From the NCBI GenBank assembly GCA_937915065.1, contig CALDMR010000109.1:1-6917 (forward strand): DNA of 6,917 nt, written 5' to 3'. Made by a program: the position numbers and the translations under genes. This document shows positions 1-5,420 of the stretch, one piece after another. The DNA is from an uncultured Clostridia bacterium (GTDB lineage: Bacteria; Bacillota; Clostridia; Oscillospirales; Oscillospiraceae). The notes under the pieces were generated by a model. The model saw only the letters and a list, made by a program, of their open reading frames with translations, was not told where the DNA came from and searched no databases. Positions within the stretch are counted from its first letter, which is position 1. Every line of letters begins with the position of its first letter.

Positions 1-365
1 ATGGTGCCGTATTGCTCTCCCGCCAGCACCAGAGGCAGGAAAATGTTGTCTTCCAGGGAGAAGGTGTCCAGCAGATTGAAATCCTGAAACACGAAGCCGA
101 GGTTTTCACGGCGGAATGCAGCCAGTTTCCCGTCGGGCACCTGGGCCAGATCCCGGCCGCCCAACAGCACTTCGCCGGAGGTGGGGCGATCCAGGGCGGC
201 CAGAATGTTCAGCAGGGTGGTTTTTCCGCTGCCCGATTCGCCCATGATCGCCACATACTCCCCTTGCTCCACGGAGAAATTCACGTCAGTCAGGGCGTGC
301 ACCTGGTTGCCGCCGAAGCGGGGAACATAAATTTTTTTCAAATGCCTTACTTCCAAAAGGGCCAT
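1..365 (-). CDS. Bce-type ABC transporter ATP-binding protein (N-terminal part, cut by window edge)
   Basis: This is the nucleotide-binding subunit of an ABC transporter of the BceAB/MacB-like class, which in Firmicutes protects against cell-wall-active antimicrobial peptides. Only residues 1-121 are visible. The protein opens MALLEVRHLKKIY and has Walker A GESGSGKT at about residues 42-49. The LDRPTSGEVLLGG stretch follows, then a Q-loop FVFQDFNLL with Gln at about 94. The signature motif, Walker B and switch histidine lie beyond the left edge. The ATG at 365-363 is chosen because an AAAGGAGG ribosome binding site (373-380, complement) sits 7 nt upstream. It lies downstream of a response regulator and kinase on the same strand, the usual Bce module order, so the large ten-helix permease is expected next, outside the window. 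A LolD- or MacB-type ATPase is the alternative on sequence alone, but the neighbouring regulators favour Bce. Confidence 0.93.
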   Translation of the reverse strand, partial: MALLEVRHLKKIYVPRFGGNQVHALTDVNFSVEQGEYVAIMGESGSGKTTLLNILAALDRPTSGEVLLGGRDLAQVPDGKLAAFRRENLGFVFQDFNLLDTFSLEDNIFLPLVLAGEQYGT

Positions 366-372
366 AAAAGCG

Positions 373-380
373 CCTCCTTT
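373..380 (-). promoter_or_regulatory. Ribosome binding site of the ABC ATPase gene
   Basis: On the minus strand this reads AAAGGAGG, 7 nt ahead of the ATG at 365. It is a near-perfect Shine-Dalgarno sequence and settles the start of the ATPase gene. Confidence 0.8.
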
Positions 381-395
381 TCTGAGTGTGACATC

Positions 396-401
396 ACTAT
401 A
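396..401 (-). promoter_or_regulatory. Extended -10 element of the transporter promoter
   Basis: The minus strand reads TATAGT preceded by TGG, an extended -10 (TGN-TATAGT) about 31 nt upstream of the ATPase start codon. No good -35 hexamer is found at 16-18 bp; the best placement is TGGCAG, a poor match. A weak -35 fits a promoter that needs an activator, and a candidate operator lies just upstream at 435-471. The promoter assignment is inferred from motif and context. Confidence 0.55.
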
Positions 402-434
402 CCAGAAGGGCCGGACTGGCTGCCATCGAAGTGG

Positions 435-471
435 CTTACAGTTCGGCCCGGAAATCTTACAGTTTTGTAAG
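435..471 (-). promoter_or_regulatory. Probable BceR-type operator: perfect dyad plus second half-site
   Basis: At 456-471 there is a perfect inverted repeat, CTTACA and TGTAAG separated by 4 nt. A second copy of CTTACAGTT begins at 435, exactly 21 bp (two helical turns) from the first, but its partner half-site is degenerate. The TNACA-N4-TGTAA form is the motif described for BceR-like regulators at their transporter promoters. It lies between the kinase gene and the ATPase gene, about 33 bp upstream of the -10. It is most simply read as the binding site of the response regulator encoded at 1466-2137; binding itself is inferred. Confidence 0.75.
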
Positions 472-477
472 GCGGCG

Positions 478-1476
478 CTATTCAGCTGCCGCAGGTTCTT
501 TATAAAAATGGAGGTAGACCCGGGTGCCTGCTCCCGGACGGGAAGAAATGGTCAGGCCGTGGTTCAGCCGGTTTGTGATCTGGCGGCACAAATACAGGCC
601 GATGCCGGTGGATTTTTTATCCTCCCGGCCATTGAACCCTGTGAAGCCCTTTTCAAATACCCGGGGCAGGTCTTCGCTGCGAATACCGATGCCGCTGTCG
701 GCTATGACCAGACAAGGGCCGTCCTTCAAAATGCGGATGCGCCCGCCCACCGGCGTGTATTTCAGTGCGTTGCTCAGCAGCTGCTCGATCACAAAGGACA
801 GCCATTTTTCGTCGGTCACCACGGTCATGCCTGTGGGCTGAAAGTCCAGGGAGATCTTGCGCAGAATGAACAGCCGGGCGTATTTGCGCACGCAGGCGCG
901 AACCAGCGCGTCCAGATCGCACCGCCGGAACAGATAGTCCGTTTGATCGCTGCCCAGCCGCAGGTAGGACAGAACCATTTCCACATACTGCTCGATTTTG
1001 AACAGTTCGGCGGATAATTCCCGGCTGTGGGGCGTTTCTTCGGCTTGGAGCAGCAGGTGCATGGCAGCGATGGGCGTTTTGACCTGGTGGGCCCACAGGG
1101 TGAAGTAATCTGTCAGATCCCGGTAGCGGTTGCTGTTTTCTGCTGCCAGGGCGGCGCGATGGGTACAGATTGCCTGGAGCAGGGCCTGGTAATCCGCTTC
1201 CAAAGCGTCTCCCGGTTCCGGCAGGGCCAGGGCGGTGGATTCCACACAGGCCAGCAGGGTTTGCAGCACCCGCCGGCGGCGGCTGTAGCAGTATGCATCG
1301 CGGCAAACCACGGCAATGCCCACGGCCAGGCAGAGGGAGGCCGCATAACATACCGGCTCTGCGGGGAGATCATAGAGAAAAAAGACCAGGCAGAACAGGG
1401 CGAAAAACACCAGCTGCAGCAGAAAAAAAGCCCGGCGGCTGTGGAGATACCCCCGGATAAAGCCCTTATTCCACAA
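478..1476 (-). CDS. BceS-like intramembrane-sensing sensor histidine kinase
   Basis: This 332-residue sensor kinase resembles BceS, the partner kinase of peptide-detoxification ABC transporters. Such kinases have almost no extracellular sensor and receive their signal through the transporter permease. Two hydrophobic helices at about residues 16-34 and 43-59 are separated by a very short loop. The phosphoacceptor region is WAHQVKTPIAA with His130. The ATPase domain has an N box EQLLSNALKYT (Asn236), a G1 box DSGIGI (Asp260), an F box around FEKGF (274-278) and a G2 box STGIGLYL (about 289-296). Length and architecture match the family. The start is a TTG at 1476-1474 overlapping the last 11 nt of the regulator gene, which implies translational coupling. 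No ATG lies near the N-terminus and the next candidate, a GTG, falls inside helix 1. The gene ends in TAG at 480-478. Confidence 0.94.
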   Translation of the reverse strand: MWNKGFIRGYLHSRRAFFLLQLVFFALFCLVFFLYDLPAEPVCYAASLCLAVGIAVVCRDAYCYSRRRRVLQTLLACVESTALALPEPGDALEADYQALLQAICTHRAALAAENSNRYRDLTDYFTLWAHQVKTPIAAMHLLLQAEETPHSRELSAELFKIEQYVEMVLSYLRLGSDQTDYLFRRCDLDALVRACVRKYARLFILRKISLDFQPTGMTVVTDEKWLSFVIEQLLSNALKYTPVGGRIRILKDGPCLVIADSGIGIRSEDLPRVFEKGFTGFNGREDKKSTGIGLYLCRQITNRLNHGLTISSRPGAGTRVYLHFYKEPAAAE

Positions 1477-2137
1477 GGTAGCCCACGCCCTTTCTGGTGT
1501 GGATGAACTCCGGCAGCCCTGCCTGGGCCAGTTTCCGGCGCAGACGGTTAATGTTGACGCTCAAAGTGTTTTCATCCACAAAACTGTCCGAGGCCCAAAG
1601 GGCCGTCATGATCTCGTCGCGGCTGACGGTGCAGCCCCGGTGTTCCATCAGCAGGCGCAGGATCTTGTATTCATTGCGGGTCAGCTCTACCCGCGCTTCT
1701 CCGCACAGCAGCGTGCCGTCGTCGGTGTTCAGGACGGCGCCGCCGCAGGAGAGCAGATGGGGCGCGGCGGCAAAATCATAGCTGCGGCGCAGCAGGGCCT
1801 GGATCTTGGCTGTCAGCACATGCAGGTCGAAGGGCTTGGACACGAAGTCGTCGCCGCCCATCTGCATAGCCATGACGGCATTCATATGGTCGGAGGCGGA
1901 GGAGAGGAAAATAATAGGCACGCTGGAGCGTTTGCGCAGCTCTGTACACCAGTGGAAGCCGTTGAAAAAGGGCAGGGAAATATCCAGCAGAACCAGCTGG
2001 GGGGCGAAGGATTCCGCTTCGTCCAAAATGTGTTCAAAATCTGCGGCGCAGCAGGTAGTATAGCCCCACTGGGACAGGTGGCGCTCCAGCACGCCGGCAA
2101 TGGTGCTGTCGTCCTCTACGATCAAAATCCGGTACAT
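1466..2137 (-). CDS. OmpR/PhoB-family response regulator, BceR-like
   Basis: This 223-residue two-component regulator has a receiver domain followed by a winged-helix DNA-binding domain. The receiver (about 1-118) shows the acidic pair Asp9-Asp10, phosphoacceptor Asp52 in LVLLDISLP, Ser79/Ser80 in IIFLSSAS, and Lys101 in FVSKPF. The effector domain (about 131-223) contains LTRNEYKILRLLMEHRG, SVNINRLRRKL and the terminal wing RKGVGYLVE, typical of the OmpR/PhoB class. It should be phosphorylated by the adjoining kinase and activate the transporter genes through the 435-471 operator. The ATG at 2137-2135 (MYRILIVEDD) is preferred over a TTG six codons upstream. The ribosome binding site GAAGGAG (2144-2150) is 6 nt from the ATG, and translation from the TTG would place it inside the coding sequence. 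Confidence 0.95.
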   Translation of the reverse strand: MYRILIVEDDSTIAGVLERHLSQWGYTTCCAADFEHILDEAESFAPQLVLLDISLPFFNGFHWCTELRKRSSVPIIFLSSASDHMNAVMAMQMGGDDFVSKPFDLHVLTAKIQALLRRSYDFAAAPHLLSCGGAVLNTDDGTLLCGEARVELTRNEYKILRLLMEHRGCTVSRDEIMTALWASDSFVDENTLSVNINRLRRKLAQAGLPEFIHTRKGVGYLVE

Positions 2138-2143
2138 GATTTG

Positions 2144-2150
2144 CTCCTTC
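2144..2150 (-). promoter_or_regulatory. Ribosome binding site deciding the response-regulator start
   Basis: The minus strand reads GAAGGAG 6 nt ahead of the ATG at 2137. It would be inside the coding region if the upstream TTG (2155) were used, so it supports the shorter 223-residue product. Confidence 0.75.
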
Positions 2151-2170
2151 TGCAAAATGTGTTCGCATCG

Positions 2171-2199
2171 AGCATATCATCCGGGGCGGCTCCTGTCAA
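2171..2199 (-). promoter_or_regulatory. Sigma-A-type promoter for the regulator-kinase operon
   Basis: On the minus strand a perfect -35 TTGACA (2194-2199) is separated by 17 bp from a -10 TATGCT (2171-2176). Transcription should start near 2164, about 27 nt before the ATG at 2137. The consensus -35 and ideal spacing suggest constitutive expression, as is usual for the regulator-kinase pair of Bce modules. Confidence 0.72.
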
Positions 2200-2235
2200 T
2201 GCGCCGGAGGAAGATGAAGAAAATCTTAAAAGCCG

Positions 2236-2264
2236 TTTTCATCAAAAGAAGAACCTGCTATACT
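2236..2264 (+). promoter_or_regulatory. Divergent promoter for the small membrane protein gene
   Basis: A -35-like TTTTCA (2236-2241) is followed after 17 bp by TATACT (2259-2264), which is preceded by TGC, giving an extended -10. Transcription would begin near 2271. The -35 of the opposite regulator promoter is 36 bp away, so the two promoters fire in opposite directions from one short region. Confidence 0.55.
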
Positions 2265-2296
2265 GAAAGCGAATTTTGAAAGAAAAGCAGGAGTTT

Positions 2297-2301
2297 GGAG
2301 G
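2297..2301 (+). promoter_or_regulatory. Ribosome binding site ahead of the TTG start
   Basis: GGAGG lies 10 nt before the TTG at 2312. The earlier in-frame TTG at 2276 has no ribosome binding site and would sit only about 5 nt from the predicted transcription start. The ATG at 2304 is in another frame and stops at once. Confidence 0.5.
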
Positions 2302-2311
2302 CGATGGTATT

Positions 2312-2797
2312 TTGAGAAAAGTGTTATTAAATCCTTTTAGTATGCTGCTTGTTGGTTTGGCATTGGGGGCTGTCAGCAGGTTATTCGATCTATACACGCA
2401 AAATTTGGGCAATATTTTTTCGCAAATGGCAATATGGATTTTGTTTGGGGTGCTTATTTCTATATACAGCAGCTCTCCAAAGAAAGCGATGCTGAATGTG
2501 TTTCCGTTTTGCATAGGAATGCTCATAACTTATTATTTTGTGGCATTTATAACGGACGGAGTCTATTCTAATACAATTGTGCTGGGCTGGACTGTTTTTG
2601 CACTGTGTTCTCCTGTGTTGGCTTATTTTACCTGGTTCACCAAAGAAAAGGGGCTCTTGCCCAAAATCATAAGCATGGGAATTGTTGCGGTATCTTTACT
2701 AACCAGTATCATTTTCTTTGATCGGCTCAGGTTTTACGACCTTATCATCAATGGGATCCTTTTATATTTCTTATTTTTCAAAAAAGTAGAAAGATAG
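2312..2797 (+). CDS. Small multi-pass membrane protein of unknown function
   Basis: I do not recognise the family. From the TTG at 2312 the product is 161 residues, beginning MRKVLLNPFSML. It is strongly hydrophobic, with about five or six likely membrane helices: LLVGLALGAV, IFSQMAIWILFGVLIS, FPFCIGMLITYYFVAFI, VLGWTVFALCSPVLAYF, IISMGIVAVSLLTSIIFF and LIINGILLYFLFF. It ends in a basic FKKVER tail. No catalytic or metal-binding motif is visible. A longer form from the TTG at 2276 would add MKEKQEFGGDGI but lacks a ribosome binding site. G+C is about 39% by hand count of 2341-2800, well below the roughly 65-70% in sampled stretches of the downstream isomerase gene, which suggests separate ancestry. 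It is divergent from the Bce regulators and transcribed alone. A link to peptide resistance is only a guess from position. Confidence 0.78.
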   Translation: MRKVLLNPFSMLLVGLALGAVSRLFDLYTQNLGNIFSQMAIWILFGVLISIYSSSPKKAMLNVFPFCIGMLITYYFVAFITDGVYSNTIVLGWTVFALCSPVLAYFTWFTKEKGLLPKIISMGIVAVSLLTSIIFFDRLRFYDLIINGILLYFLFFKKVER

Positions 2798-2874
2798 CTT
2801 CCTGTTTATGGCGCAGTCATCATCTGCCAATGAGATCCATTCCCCGCTGCGGCGAGGGTGGAGTGTTTATTGCC

Positions 2875-2940
2875 TATACCATCCCGATTGTCAAAGGGCG
2901 CGTCTGCCGCGCCCTTTGACAATCGGGAGTAAAAGGTATA
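2875..2940. repeat. Nested perfect inverted repeat (REP- or MITE-like unit)
   Basis: The core is a 20-bp perfect inverted repeat, left arm 2883-2902 (beginning CCCGATTG) and right arm 2908-2927, around a 5-nt loop TCTGC. An additional T-A pair (2882/2928) extends the stem. Outside it, TATACC (2875-2880) and GGTATA (2935-2940) form a second inverted pair, so the unit spans 66 bp with near-mirrored ends. Neither strand has a T run after the stem, so it is not a typical intrinsic terminator. Such compact palindromes are often dispersed repeats or remnants of small elements. The TA at both tips would suit TA-targeting elements, but that is inference. Confidence 0.85.
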
Positions 2941-2942
2941 CC
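2916..2942 (+). promoter_or_regulatory. Possible weak promoter for the isomerase-aldolase operon
   Basis: A consensus TTGACA (2916-2921) lies inside the right arm of the palindrome. The best -10 candidate, TATACC (2937-2942), is only 15 bp away; at the ideal 17 bp the hexamer is TACCCT, a poor match. No better promoter is visible before the ATG at 2991, so this is the leading but weak candidate. Confidence 0.3.
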
Positions 2943-2990
2943 CTTATGTAGAAAACAAGACAGAACTGAATCGAAAAGGAGAGTTGAGGG

Positions 2991-4070
2991 ATGAATTCTA
3001 TTTTGGATTACGATACCGTAGCGCTGGACGATGCAGGCGGTGCGCTGGTCATCATCGACCAAACGCTGCTGCCCGGCGAGATCAAGCTGCTGCATCTGAC
3101 CAAACAGAACGAGATCTGGGAGGCTATTAAGGTGCTGCGGGTGCGCGGTGCGCCGGCCATCGGTGTGGCCGCGGCCATCGGCGTGTACCTGGCGGCCCGG
3201 GAGAGCACCGCGGAAACCTACGGAGCCTTCGCTCGAGAGTTCTGTGCGGCGGCGGACTACCTGAATTCCGCCCGCCCCACGGCGGTGAATTTGGCCTGGG
3301 CGCTGCGCCGGATGGAGCAGGTGGTGCTGGGCCATCCGGACCGGAGCGTGGCGGAGCTGAAGGAGATGCTGCACGCAGAATGCCTGGCCATTTGGGCCGA
3401 GGATATTGACGTTTGCCGCCGCCTGGGCGAAAACGGTTTGACGCTGGTCAAGCCCGGGGACGGTCTGCTGACCCACTGCAATGCGGGCCAGCTGGCCACG
3501 GTGCGCTATGGCACCGCCACGGCGCCCATGTATCTGGGCCATCAGAAGGGCTACAACTTCCGTGTGTTCTGCGATGAGACCCGGCCCCTGCTGCAGGGCG
3601 CCCGGCTGACCAGTTTTGAACTGTCCTCGGCGGGGATCGACACCACGCTGATCTGCGATAACATGGCGGCTTCTGTGATGAAAAAGGGGCTGATCAATGC
3701 GGTGTTTGTGGGCTGTGACCGGGTGGCGGCCAACGGCGACGCCGCCAATAAGATCGGCACGCTGGGCGTGGCCATCCTGGCCAAGCGGTATGGCATTCCC
3801 TTTTATGTGGTAGCGCCGTCCTCCACCATCGATTTGAATACGCCCACCGGCGATGAGATCGTGATCGAGGAGCGCGATGGCAACGAGATTTGTGAGATGT
3901 GGTACGAAAAGCGCATGGCGCCGGAGCATGTCAAAACCTGGAACCCGGCCTTTGATGTGACGGATCACGAACTGATCGACGCGATTGTAACGGCGTGGGG
4001 TGTGGCCCGGGCCCCCTATGATGTGTCGCTGCAAGAGATTTTTCGGAAAAAGGAGGCGGCACGGACATGA
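2991..4070 (+). CDS. mtnA: S-methyl-5-thioribose-1-phosphate isomerase (MtnA/DrdI family)
   Basis: This 359-residue cytoplasmic enzyme converts an aldose-1-phosphate, 5-methylthioribose-1-P or 5-deoxyribose-1-P, to the matching ribulose-1-P in salvage of methylthioadenosine or 5'-deoxyadenosine. It belongs to the fold shared with eIF2B-alpha. Family hallmarks are VRGAPAIGVAAAIG (about 51-64), GLLTHCNAG with catalytic Cys163, SFELSSAGIDTTLICDNMAA (about 208-227), and GCDRVAANGDAANKIGT with catalytic Asp243. Length is normal for MtnA. The ATG at 2991 has AAGGAG (2976-2981) 9 nt upstream. The stop overlaps the start of the aldolase gene by 4 nt. The aldolase partner makes a DrdI-like or dual role in a dihydroxyacetone-phosphate shunt likely; sequence alone does not settle which substrate is used. 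No SAM riboswitch was found upstream. Confidence 0.93.
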   Translation: MNSILDYDTVALDDAGGALVIIDQTLLPGEIKLLHLTKQNEIWEAIKVLRVRGAPAIGVAAAIGVYLAARESTAETYGAFAREFCAAADYLNSARPTAVNLAWALRRMEQVVLGHPDRSVAELKEMLHAECLAIWAEDIDVCRRLGENGLTLVKPGDGLLTHCNAGQLATVRYGTATAPMYLGHQKGYNFRVFCDETRPLLQGARLTSFELSSAGIDTTLICDNMAASVMKKGLINAVFVGCDRVAANGDAANKIGTLGVAILAKRYGIPFYVVAPSSTIDLNTPTGDEIVIEERDGNEICEMWYEKRMAPEHVKTWNPAFDVTDHELIDAIVTAWGVARAPYDVSLQEIFRKKEAART

Positions 4071-4726
4071 CATATCCCACAGACCGGGAGGCCCGGGATC
4101 TGATTATAAAAGTGGGCCGCCTGTTGTATGAAGAAGGATTGAATAAAGGGACGGACGGCAATCTCAGCTGCCGGGTGGACGGCGGGGACTATTTATGGAC
4201 CACCTGCTCCGGCAGCGCCAAGGGCTTTTTGACGGATGCGGATCTGGTCAAAACCGATCTGGAAGGCCGGGTGGTGGAGGGGGCGGCCCAGCCCTCCAGC
4301 GAATTGAAGCTGCACTTGTGTGTGTATAAGCACAATCCCTTGGCCCAGGCGGCGGTGCATGCCCACACGGTGGCAGCCACGGCTCTGGCGGCTGCCGGCG
4401 TAGGGCTGACGGAGCCGCTGCTGCCTCCGGTGCCGCTGCAGCTGGGGCGGGTGCATGTGGCGCCCTATGCCATGACCGGCACCCAGGCGGTGGCAGACAG
4501 TATCCTGCCCTATGTGGAGGACAACAACGCCGTGCTGCTGGCCAACCACGGCGCGGTGACCTGGGGTAAAGACCTGTGGCAGGCCTTTACCCGCATGGAG
4601 ACCCTGGAGCAGTGTGCACAGATCTATCTCCAGGTGCGGGCCTTGGGCACACCCCAGTACTTAACGCCGGAACAGGAACAGGAGCTGCACGACTATGGTG
4701 TGCGCCTGGGCAATTTTCTGAAGTGA
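4067..4726 (+). CDS. Zinc-dependent class II aldolase (FucA/Ald2/DrdA-like)
   Basis: This 219-residue enzyme is of the class II aldolase/adducin family and probably splits the ribulose-1-phosphate made by the preceding isomerase into dihydroxyacetone phosphate and a short aldehyde. Visible signatures are GTDGNLSCR (about 28-36), the phosphate-binding TCSGSAKG (46-53), PSSELKLH with catalytic Glu79, HAHTVAATAL with zinc ligands His98 and His100, and LLANHGAVTWG with zinc ligand His161. The ATG sits in an ATGA overlap with the isomerase stop, and AGGAGG (4051-4056) lies 10 nt upstream, so the two genes are co-translated. The related dehydratase MtnB is the main alternative. The SSELKLH motif resembles FucA (PSSEW) more than MtnB (PSAET), and no other genes of the MtnB route are adjacent, so the aldolase call is preferred. 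Confidence 0.88.
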   Translation: MTYPTDREARDLIIKVGRLLYEEGLNKGTDGNLSCRVDGGDYLWTTCSGSAKGFLTDADLVKTDLEGRVVEGAAQPSSELKLHLCVYKHNPLAQAAVHAHTVAATALAAAGVGLTEPLLPPVPLQLGRVHVAPYAMTGTQAVADSILPYVEDNNAVLLANHGAVTWGKDLWQAFTRMETLEQCAQIYLQVRALGTPQYLTPEQEQELHDYGVRLGNFLK

Positions 4727-4765
4727 TTCCGAAGTGGTGCCGGCAGGTGCGCTTTCGAAAAAATT

Positions 4766-4795
4766 TTGAAAGAATTTTTCTTTCTGTGCAATAAA
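4766..4795 (+). promoter_or_regulatory. Possible promoter for the sigma/anti-sigma operon
   Basis: TTGAAA (4766-4771) is followed after 18 bp by AATAAA (4790-4795), preceded by TGC as an extended -10. Transcription would start near 4802, inside the inverted repeat at 4797-4816. Many ECF operons are autoregulated from a different promoter type, and I could not identify such a motif with confidence. Confidence 0.35.
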
Positions 4796-4796
4796 A

Positions 4797-4816
4797 GGGA
4801 ATGCTGGCGCATTCCC
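4797..4816. repeat. 8-bp perfect inverted repeat before the sigma factor gene
   Basis: GGGAATGC and GCATTCCC flank a TGGC tetraloop and end 8 nt before the sigma gene's ribosome binding site. On the plus strand no T run follows, so it is not a clear terminator for the aldolase operon. On the minus strand the stem is followed by TTTTATT and looks terminator-like, but no minus-strand gene is nearby. It could be an operator at the transcription start or an RNA hairpin near the ribosome binding site. Confidence 0.6.
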
Positions 4817-4838
4817 TATATGACAGGAGGGGCAGAGC

Positions 4839-5420
4839 ATGCTGATCATGCAGACGATGGCAACGGAATATCGCAGGCGGCTGGACGAGGGGGAGTTGGA
4901 TGCGCTGCTGCAGCGCATCGCCTCCGGCGACCGGGAAGCGCTGGCAGACTTGTATCACCGAGTCCGGACAACGGTGTATGCGCTGGCATTGTCCTATCTG
5001 AAAAACGCCCAGGACGCCGAAGATGTGACCCAGGACGCCTTTGTCCAGATCTGGGAAAGCGCGCCGTCCTACCGGCCGGCGGGAAAAGCCGTGGCCTGGA
5101 TGCTGACGGTGACCCGCAACCTGTGCCTGATGCGTTTGCGCAAGGCGCAGCATGACGGAACCCTTTCCGAGGAGGAGTGGGCGGTGCTGCCGGAACTTCC
5201 CCAGGGAGTGGACCCGGAGGAGCGGCTGGCCCTTTCCGCTGCTGTGGAAACGCTGGATGAGCAGGAGCGCCGGATCGTGCTGCTGTACGCCGTGACCGGC
5301 TGGAAGCACCGCGAGATTGCCGCGCTGCTGGAGCTGCCGCTGCCCACAGTCCTGTCAAAATACCACCGCGCGCTGAAAAAGCTGAGAAAACGACTGGAAG
5401 GAGATTTGTCCCATGACTGA
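4839..5420 (+). CDS. ECF-family RNA polymerase sigma factor
   Basis: This 193-residue group 4 (ECF) sigma factor should direct RNA polymerase to stress- or envelope-responsive promoters. Region 2 covers about residues 23-95 and includes GDREALADLYHRV, the 2.2 segment DAEDVTQDAFVQIW (about 59-72) and AWMLTVTRNLCLMRLRK. Region 4 covers about 134-186, with VETLDEQERRIVLLY and a helix-turn-helix GWKHREIAALLELPLPTVLSKYHRALKKLRKRL-type end. Regions 1 and 3 are absent, as expected for ECF. The ATG at 4839 is chosen for AGGAGG (4825-4830) 8 nt upstream; in-frame ATGs at codons 4 and 7 are less well placed. Its last 8 nt overlap the start of the membrane anti-sigma gene, the usual co-transcribed pairing that lets the anti-sigma protein hold it inactive. 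Confidence 0.93.
   Translation: MLIMQTMATEYRRRLDEGELDALLQRIASGDREALADLYHRVRTTVYALALSYLKNAQDAEDVTQDAFVQIWESAPSYRPAGKAVAWMLTVTRNLCLMRLRKAQHDGTLSEEEWAVLPELPQGVDPEERLALSAAVETLDEQERRIVLLYAVTGWKHREIAALLELPLPTVLSKYHRALKKLRKRLEGDLSHD

Noticed and set aside
12..1506. Plus-strand open frames across the ABC ATPase and histidine kinase
   Set aside because: They are Gln/Gly/His-rich, lack domains or ribosome binding sites, and lie opposite genes with intact Walker, H, N and G boxes.
2276..2311. Longer start for the small membrane protein at the upstream TTG
   Set aside because: There is no ribosome binding site ahead of 2276 and it lies almost at the predicted transcription start. GGAGG at 2297 supports the TTG at 2312, although the choice is not certain.
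2883..2935. Intrinsic terminator for the small membrane protein gene
   Set aside because: The stem is strong but followed by AGTAAAAGG on plus and ATGGTATAGG on minus, with no T run on either strand.
2798..2990. SAM riboswitch or similar leader upstream of mtnA
   Set aside because: Apart from the palindrome, the leader is short and shows no multi-helix junction or conserved riboswitch core that I can recognise.
2874..4073. Long open frame (399 codons) on the minus strand opposite the isomerase gene
   Set aside because: It mirrors the codon structure of the GC-rich mtnA gene, its translation has no recognisable domain, and the plus strand has clear catalytic motifs and a ribosome binding site.
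4797..4830. Terminator of the isomerase-aldolase operon
   Set aside because: On the plus strand the 8-bp stem is followed by TATATGAC, not a T tract. The terminator-like orientation is the minus strand, where no gene ends.
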